From positions 18,613-82,612 of the forward strand of contig JBFWPF010000004.1 of assembly GCA_050250135.1 (NCBI GenBank): 64,000 nucleotides of DNA. Direction: 5' to 3'. A program made the translations under genes and the position numbers. This stretch comes from JBFWPF01 sp050250135. GTDB lineage: Bacteria > Chlamydiota > Chlamydiia > Chlamydiales > JAFEGQ01. Under the pieces are notes generated by a model. The model had not been told where the DNA came from, did no database searches, and was given only the letters and a program-made list of their open reading frames with translations. Below are positions 59,201 to 64,000 of the stretch, piece by piece (position 1 is the stretch's first letter; each line of letters begins with the position of its first letter).

Positions 59201-60775
59201 GTCGGGCCGGAGCAACAGGACACCTGGTTGGAGCTTGGCAAAAGAGAGGCACTAGATGAGGTAGACTCTTGTTCACTTCATCAACTGCAGTGGGAGATTG
59301 ACGCCCACCGGAAGGTAATTCTACAGAATCAATGGGAAATAGACACGCTGACCAAAAAGGTCACAGCACTTGGGCAGGGGAGCTCGGATCTCAGACTAGA
59401 TCACCTGACGCAGGCAATCGAAGATCTAAAGACAAAAATGGAGGTGCATCAAGGCCTTTTAGCGAATAAAATCGACAGGATAAATTCCTATCAGGTATTC
59501 CACGCTAGCCCTAACCTTTTTCTCTTTTACCATCGGCTCCAAAGTAAGCTCACCTCGATCTTTATTAGCGCTCATGCGCAACAGGGAGGATTCGTTAAGA
59601 CAGGAAAGGGGAAGCTCGGCTATGCAGGTATCACAGTGGACTTGTTTGGGGGAGCATTTGGCATGATCCCCATAATTGGAGGTGCAACGGAGAAAGCCAC
59701 TAAAGTGATCGGGGGTGCAGCTCAAGCGCTTGATTGGGCCCGGCAGAGCAATCAGGCTCGCAACATCACAAACCTTGGGCCCTTTGAAACAATTGGTAAG
59801 CAGATTGAAAAAGCAGCTCGGGAGCTTACCAAGAGATTTAAGGAGCAACTAGAGAGGATCGCAAGTCAAGAGGAAGTGAAGCGGCTCAGCAAACAGAATA
59901 AGACATCCCTAACCGGATTCGCATCGGAGATGATGAAAACGGGGGCCGACAAGTTGGGTCGATGGGCTATTTGTAGAACACCTCAGTCTCCGGCTGAAGA
60001 TCTGGCCGATTTTGCGGCATTGTGGATTTGCGAGCATCTTAGGGAATTAGAGGACACCGAGAAGGCCTTGAACTACACGCAGGACCTGGCTCCCCAATTT
60101 GTGTCCATCATTATGAAAAAGCGGCCCTTTGGGTCGGTCAAAAAGGATCGGGAAACTTGGGATAAGATTAAGGAAAAGGTCAATGAAGGAAAGGAGTCCT
60201 GTTCAAATTGGATTGGGATAAGTGCGGTGCTCACAAAAACGGGAGAGGAGTGGCCGATGCGAGAGCTTTTTACCCGTTGTGGGATTCGTGACCCTGAGAC
60301 GGGTAAGCACTATGCTCATGGAGAGAGCAAGTGCAAGCCATGGAAATACGGGTATTGCCTTGGCACAGTGGAAGAGGCCATTGAACGAGGCATCTGGTTC
60401 GAGAAGGAAAAGGCGCTAACTCCTGCATCCCACTCGGTCCAGAAGCTGGTTCGGGAGCACACCCAAGACATCAAGCGGCTGGAGGAGAAGCTAGAGCGTG
60501 TTGATAATTGGCACGAGGTTCAAAAATGGCACCGTAGGGTTGAAGAGGTTGAAAGAGAAAATCAGCAGCTAAAATTGCTCTTAAACAGCCTTGCTCAGCA
60601 CCTAAACAACACAAATTCGCTTCCTTCCGAGTTGATGAATCACTTTTCATCAGCAACTGTAGGAGTCGCTGCTCGCCCTGTGCAGGCTACCAACTCTCAA
60701 ACCGCTTCGCTTCTATCAGGAAACAATTCTACCGGCGGCTCGGAAAAGGAGAGCAAACAACAGAAGACGGACTAG
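56234..60775 (+). CDS. Giant Sel1-repeat protein B, tandem paralog 2
   Basis: At 1513 residues, the longest of the three. Residues 1-97 are shared with paralogs 1 and 3. A unique segment (about 100-260) precedes a long run of Sel1-like repeats (AMCEYGYIFEVGYGG, ACYELGRIYSSGIGVPRDLD, AVAWCYEQGRGIAFSKDAR, VIALLHLYGLGVSQDIKKAH). The common coiled coil and FISAHAQQGGFVKTGKG and GAFGMIPIIGGATEKA domain follow, then FTRCGIRD and the near-identical tail of about 73 residues. Its Sel1 region is about twice that of paralog 1, showing expansion or loss of repeats. No signal peptide is seen. Function is inferred as for paralog 1. Confidence 0.65.
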   Translation: MQSAQNLSQNQTPFLVPPNTVGSWQYGETRWLILDRSGGATLRDGQGRILEHFTCNQISIGAGDHPLTGEQLHRIHQLGSATLHPVIDQNYKLHLVPRLFGAGKDERQKDSKSTSVLTMSPNQTSSQKTLWDNTNSNSETEKQFPDCLLGEGDSEWSRFVQTEVTGWPAFGNEIDRYEKGMAKPWIVDDPIRRQNSDTRRDSRGKLGVDFGWNGPSLKRLLTGTRFSPEEDYRHGIFLQWEVSPSTFWPTIMRESRFKSVVDHFKMAAEGGFAPAMCEYGYIFEVGYGGSEINLTMAEKWYRSASGMGDAVGHYLLAQLLRRLKTGSDQDIIQLLTRAVKEDRESRVPLACYELGRIYSSGIGVPRDLDRAKELYELALSRDVCPPAARELAYICEREGNIEAARQYLEMAVNPLTYTKRSNVRYTPDSQACYRYALALRDGELGLTRDPHTALKCLLIADRLGEPHKELLYELGCWYAGERFVTTRYGKLALQAFSKASQIVGGHEASKVKVHLYRIAEFGVEGCLYKRTELNNLETLAKSSEEGIAALAVAWCYEQGRGIAFSKDARLAKEYFNVAIEKKVWAAYFYLGVGLERSDDLQGALKMYSKGAHKGDLLCLVRRWQLASQLGEKHVERYLRSAQEAFKKTGYYPNLLEPMDSPYCLGRLPKLSLNLSAIPPSHALDPIALNSPTRERREQLTKAFPETTPWLKYQEALSLTSDDKRSQAFASLFRELSKQTQPTSWEKEVIALLHLYGLGVSQDIKKAHRLITNLMNSRSSVHVVDLAAIDLYGMRGQPDLQKVVEMVAPLVDQSLGAGLLLLDLNFSGFLPGKLLSQIYDDLNSQVVQGEGHLYCSRLGYLLLGGLGVQKSDPKEAVTLFIRGDEKGDLLASINLAWCHLQGIGGSQDLQKSNELTEKVLTRATPQELLHLGWLCTHGIFTPKNMELATQLWEQAGKLGNKWAGERAKQLGTLCLKSEKEEQSAKAEISAVGPEQQDTWLELGKREALDEVDSCSLHQLQWEIDAHRKVILQNQWEIDTLTKKVTALGQGSSDLRLDHLTQAIEDLKTKMEVHQGLLANKIDRINSYQVFHASPNLFLFYHRLQSKLTSIFISAHAQQGGFVKTGKGKLGYAGITVDLFGGAFGMIPIIGGATEKATKVIGGAAQALDWARQSNQARNITNLGPFETIGKQIEKAARELTKRFKEQLERIASQEEVKRLSKQNKTSLTGFASEMMKTGADKLGRWAICRTPQSPAEDLADFAALWICEHLRELEDTEKALNYTQDLAPQFVSIIMKKRPFGSVKKDRETWDKIKEKVNEGKESCSNWIGISAVLTKTGEEWPMRELFTRCGIRDPETGKHYAHGESKCKPWKYGYCLGTVEEAIERGIWFEKEKALTPASHSVQKLVREHTQDIKRLEEKLERVDNWHEVQKWHRRVEEVERENQQLKLLLNSLAQHLNNTNSLPSELMNHFSSATVGVAARPVQATNSQTASLLSGNNSTGGSEKESKQQKTD

Positions 60776-61016
60776 AGAATCTCCCGCTTGCGCTCCTTCT
60801 TGTCGAGGCTGATGGTCCCCGAGCCGAAGGTGAGGGGGTAGGGGAGACCCCCACCCCGAACTTACTTACCCGGTCTGATTGCCATGTCTACTATCCGATC
60901 CCTGCATCGAGGTGATAGAGGTTGGCCACCAGGCCCCCCAAGCGCATTTTTCACTTGTCGATATTCCCCAGATTTTAATCTAATCTTGACTTGCACGCCC
61001 AACATGGAGGCCTCTC
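60776..61016 (+). repeat. Duplicated spacer between Sel1 paralogs, copy 2
   Basis: A 241-bp near-copy of 55995-56233, differing by a few substitutions and small indels near the GATCCCTGCATC stretch. It has the same minus-strand gene-end remnant and the same ribosome site before the next ATG. Confidence 0.8.
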
Positions 61017-63920
61017 ATGCAGTCTGCTCAAAACCTTTCCCAGAATCAAACCCCCTTCCTCGTTCCCCGCAATACGGTGGGGAGTTGGCAATACGGTGGA
61101 ACCCGCTGGCTTATCCTGGACCGGTCGGGAGGGGCTACTTTGAGGGATGGGCAGGGCCGAATCCTGGAGCATTTCACCTGCAACCAGATCTCGATTGGGG
61201 CAGGGGACCATCCACTTACTGGTGAGCAGCTCCATCGGATCCATCAGCTAGGCTCCGCAACCCTCCACCCAGTCATCGATCAGAACCACAAGCTCCACCT
61301 GATTCCACAACTAAATGGAGGCGGAGACGAGGATTCCGACGACGAAGACCAGAAAAAGAACCCTAAGCAATCCAAGCGCGGCTTCTCCCTCTCTATTCCT
61401 TTTAGCTCGTCTACCTCCGTTCATTTCAGGCCTAGATCGCAGATAGACGAAACCCCCGAGCCGGTCCCCCCGCAGGTGCTTGAAAGGGTCGGTAAAGGTG
61501 AAATCCTCACACCCTCTCACAGCTCCAGCAAACAAAGACCATTTATTCACAAGGTGCCCGAGTATGTAAAAATGCTCAGCTCAGGCCCTTCAAGCTACCA
61601 AGAAACAGGCTTTGGTCTTTTGCGCTGGGTAATGGGCGATGACTGGTGGCAGCTTCACGCCCTTGTTGACGATCCAAAGGGGGTATTTAAGGGTTGGGGC
61701 ACCGAATGGCAGGCAGCCGTTTCTGCGTACAGCAAACAAGTGTACAAGCCTTGGATTACCGATTGGGAGAGTGTTGGGGAGTGGGGCGAGCACGTGACTA
61801 GGCGGAGCCGTCATCTAAAAAACGCGGTAAAGAACCTTCTTGGGGAATCGGCTAGCGCTATTCCCATTGTAGGATCGCCTGTAGCTTCCATGGTATTTCC
61901 TAAACTCATGGGTTTTGGCTCCGCGACCTTAAGCGACCTCAAGAAGGCTGTCGTGGGGGGATCGGATAAAGACTACTACTGGGGACTTGTGGCGCAAGAT
62001 GAGGAATACACGCAACTTGGAGGCCTGCATGAACCTCTTTCGAGCTACGATACAAAGCTTACAATCAAGTCGGCCTATCGTTTTAAAGAGGCAGCAAGTA
62101 GAGGCTATGTTGAAGCGATGTGCGAATATGGCTACTGCTGCGAAACAGGATGGAAGCACTGGGTCTCAAAAGGTGCCGACGGTCGCCTCGTCAAGAAGAA
62201 CTCTTCAGAGTTGGCCAAGGCCAAAGAGTGGTATCGACGTGCCATAAAAGCGAAAAGCCCGGTAGGCCACTACCTCCTAGCCCGTCTGCTCCTTCTGGAG
62301 AGTCAGGGGCAGTTCAGCAAAGAGATTGTCGGCCATCTGCAACAGGCGGCACGTGAGGATGAGAAGAATCGAGTTCCAGGTGCCTGCTATCTGTTAGGCC
62401 GGTACTATGAGCAGCAAGCGGCTGATAGCCCCGTTCACCTTCAAGAGGCGATCAAATGGTATACAGGGGCGATGAAAGACGATATCTATCCGCCTGCTGC
62501 CTTTGCGCTGGCTAAGCACTGCATCGCAGAGAAAAAGTACTCCGATGCTATATGGTATTATGAACGTGCGACCCATCCATTGTCCTACATCAAAGAGGGC
62601 TCGGAGCGTGCTGAGGGGTACTTCCCTGACGAGCAGGCCTGCTACGAATATGCGCTGATTCTCCGAGATGGGCTGTACGGTGTGAAGCAAAACCCGATAA
62701 GAGCCCTCCAGTGCCTCCTGCTTGGGCAGCGCTTTGGTCGCCCTGACGCGAACAGCCTATGTGAACTGGGTTGCTGGTTGGCTGGGGAACGGTTAATCCA
62801 GCCCGCTATTGACCTAAAGTTGGCTGAGAGCCTTTTTGAAGCGGCGTGCCAACTATCAGCCCACCACCAATTAGCTGAACCTAAAATGAGACTCTTTCGG
62901 ATTGTGGGGCTGAGTAGGAGGCCTGAAAATATAGCCGAAGAGTTTAACCAGCTCAAACTGCTGGCCGAGTCTGGTGGTCATCCCGTTGCAGACCTAGCGG
63001 TAGGTTGGTGTTTTGAGCATGGTATTCCCAATCTTGTGCAGCCAATTCGTGAGAGTGCTCAGAAGTGCTTTGAGGCAGCAGTTGAGGCGGGCTTGCCCAT
63101 TGCCCATTTCTACCTAGGGGATGGATTGGAGCAAGGCCTAATAGGTGAGACGAAGCCTCAACCTATGGAGGCCATGGAGCACTACAAGCTCGGAGCGGAA
63201 CAGGGCGATCTCCACTGCAAAGTAAGACGCTGGCAGCTAGCCTCTCGTTTGGGGCTCCCACACGCGGCAGGGTACTACAAGGTTGCGAGGGAAGCTCTTG
63301 AGCAGGCCGGCTTTTACCACAATTATTTGGAACCGGTAAATCGTCAGTTTTCGCTGGGCACATTGGCGCCGCTCCCTCTTCATCTCACCGATGTTGACCT
63401 TCCAGAGGCCAGCAGCTTCTCCTCATGGACGCCTCAAAGTTTGCAGTCTCACAGCGGCGAAGGTCTGGAACCACTTGTCGCCTATGGCAAAGCGTTAGAA
63501 ACGCAAGATGATGAAAATCGCAGCCAAGCCTTTGCGACCCTCGCCCAGCAGATTACGAACACCACATACCCATCAGCGCTCCAACTGCAAGTGCTCGCGA
63601 TGCTTCACCTTTATGGCCTGGGAGTGGAGCAAAATCTAGGTACTGCTAAAAAGCTCATATCAGACGTTCGCAATCAGGGTACTCGGATCCAAGTCGTTGA
63701 TCTGGTCTCCCCTTATTTGTATGGGATGGAGGGGGTTCCCGATATTCAAAGGGCCCTCGAAATCCTCGGCCCCCTAGCGCCGCTCAGTCCGGAGGCCGAG
63801 GTGATTTGCCTTGATTTAGAGTATGGCGAACTTATTCAGCAGAGGTCTGCAGTTGAGCTGTACTACCACCTAAAGCCAGGGCTAGCGCATCAAAAATTAA
63901 CTTTTCATTTTAGGGCCTAG
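61017..63920 (+). CDS. Sel1-repeat protein C, tandem paralog 3, lacking the shared C-terminus
   Basis: A 967-residue protein with the shared first 97 residues, a unique charged segment (GGGDEDSDDEDQKKNPK), and a middle mixing stretches close to paralog 1 (AMCEYGYCCETGWKHW, YFPDEQACYEYALILRDG) with others close to paralog 2 (AVGWCFEHGI, LAMLHLYGLGVEQNLGTAK). It stops after VELYYHLKPGLAHQKLTFHFRA, where paralog 2 continues with more Sel1 repeats and the common C-terminal domain. So the coiled coil, FISAHA domain and constant tail are missing. It may be a truncated pseudogene or a natural short form. No spacer copy follows it. Confidence 0.6.
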   Translation: MQSAQNLSQNQTPFLVPRNTVGSWQYGGTRWLILDRSGGATLRDGQGRILEHFTCNQISIGAGDHPLTGEQLHRIHQLGSATLHPVIDQNHKLHLIPQLNGGGDEDSDDEDQKKNPKQSKRGFSLSIPFSSSTSVHFRPRSQIDETPEPVPPQVLERVGKGEILTPSHSSSKQRPFIHKVPEYVKMLSSGPSSYQETGFGLLRWVMGDDWWQLHALVDDPKGVFKGWGTEWQAAVSAYSKQVYKPWITDWESVGEWGEHVTRRSRHLKNAVKNLLGESASAIPIVGSPVASMVFPKLMGFGSATLSDLKKAVVGGSDKDYYWGLVAQDEEYTQLGGLHEPLSSYDTKLTIKSAYRFKEAASRGYVEAMCEYGYCCETGWKHWVSKGADGRLVKKNSSELAKAKEWYRRAIKAKSPVGHYLLARLLLLESQGQFSKEIVGHLQQAAREDEKNRVPGACYLLGRYYEQQAADSPVHLQEAIKWYTGAMKDDIYPPAAFALAKHCIAEKKYSDAIWYYERATHPLSYIKEGSERAEGYFPDEQACYEYALILRDGLYGVKQNPIRALQCLLLGQRFGRPDANSLCELGCWLAGERLIQPAIDLKLAESLFEAACQLSAHHQLAEPKMRLFRIVGLSRRPENIAEEFNQLKLLAESGGHPVADLAVGWCFEHGIPNLVQPIRESAQKCFEAAVEAGLPIAHFYLGDGLEQGLIGETKPQPMEAMEHYKLGAEQGDLHCKVRRWQLASRLGLPHAAGYYKVAREALEQAGFYHNYLEPVNRQFSLGTLAPLPLHLTDVDLPEASSFSSWTPQSLQSHSGEGLEPLVAYGKALETQDDENRSQAFATLAQQITNTTYPSALQLQVLAMLHLYGLGVEQNLGTAKKLISDVRNQGTRIQVVDLVSPYLYGMEGVPDIQRALEILGPLAPLSPEAEVICLDLEYGELIQQRSAVELYYHLKPGLAHQKLTFHFRA

Positions 63921-63960
63921 ATGGCATGAATTTTACCTTCCCGACCAAAGGAGGTAGAAT

Positions 63961-64000
63961 ATGTCGGCCAATGAAAAGACCAGCCCAAGAATTGTGGACC
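63961..64000 (+). CDS. Start of a gene cut by the window edge
   Basis: AAAGGAGG, an almost perfect ribosome site, lies 6 bases before ATG 63961. The first codons read MSANEKTSPRIVD and the frame is open to the window end. This is too short to identify. The 40-bp gap after the truncated Sel1 gene holds nothing else. Confidence 0.6.
   Translation, partial: MSANEKTSPRIVD

Overview
The window looks like a chromosome segment of a GC-rich environmental member of the Chlamydiota. The evidence is a TrmB with a chlamydia-like N-terminus (ending in the CSGNGDWVV and RFDRVRKIW stretches), a malate dehydrogenase with the chlamydial GKSSAASAA and LRLDQNR stretches, a DASS-type dicarboxylate transporter, an rsmA/SurA-like pair, an LptD, a DacC/F-type carboxypeptidase, and many lineage-specific membrane and Sel1-repeat proteins. 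These comparisons are from recall, so phylum is likely and family or genus is not assignable. No rRNA, tRNA or CRISPR array was seen.

Layout. 1-5220: end of a ferredoxin-type reductase, a very large Gly-rich surface-type protein, and a ROK glucokinase. 5232-11371 (minus strand): a Pro-rich Sel1 protein, then a type III polyketide synthase/methyltransferase/FAD-oxidoreductase operon split by a TnpB-only IS200/IS605-type element. 11571-18799: malto-oligosyltrehalose synthase, KdsB with an atypical histidine phosphatase, a toxin-antitoxin pair, a palindromic element and a GH63-like glycosidase. 18803-19070 is a textbook MITE. 19074-29459: small membrane or exported proteins, a Trp-rich repeat protein, a DASS transporter, two MFS transporters and a PQ-loop/zinc-ribbon protein. 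29469-30681: the second TnpB element. 30678-34725: RluA, then a fasciclin/nitroreductase/malate dehydrogenase/eukaryotic-type citrate synthase cluster. 34706-43643 (minus): TMEM14-like protein, a lipase-like protein, LptD, and a PP2C-like/coiled-coil/LysM protein. 43716-46637: four tandem paralogous membrane proteins behind one promoter. 46691-52281: trmB, hemW, a small acidic protein, D-Ala-D-Ala carboxypeptidase, rsmA with an in-frame palindromic insertion, and a SurA-like chaperone. 52419-63920: three giant tandem Sel1-repeat paralogs with nearly identical ends and divergent middles. A new gene starts at 63961.

Main points. (1) Both TnpB elements are exactly 1213 bp. Removing each restores a pair of minus-strand genes whose stop and start codons overlap, so both insertions broke a translationally coupled pair. 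(2) rsmA carries a 159-bp palindromic element that adds 54 codons without breaking frame, reminiscent of rickettsial palindromic elements. (3) A 268-bp MITE with 20-bp inverted ends and a 10-bp target duplication sits on the shared stop codons of two convergent genes. (4) An intrinsic terminator contains the lptD start codon, and its T-run encodes the signal peptide. (5) The Sel1 giants have constant ends and variable middles, which suggests diversification by recombination.
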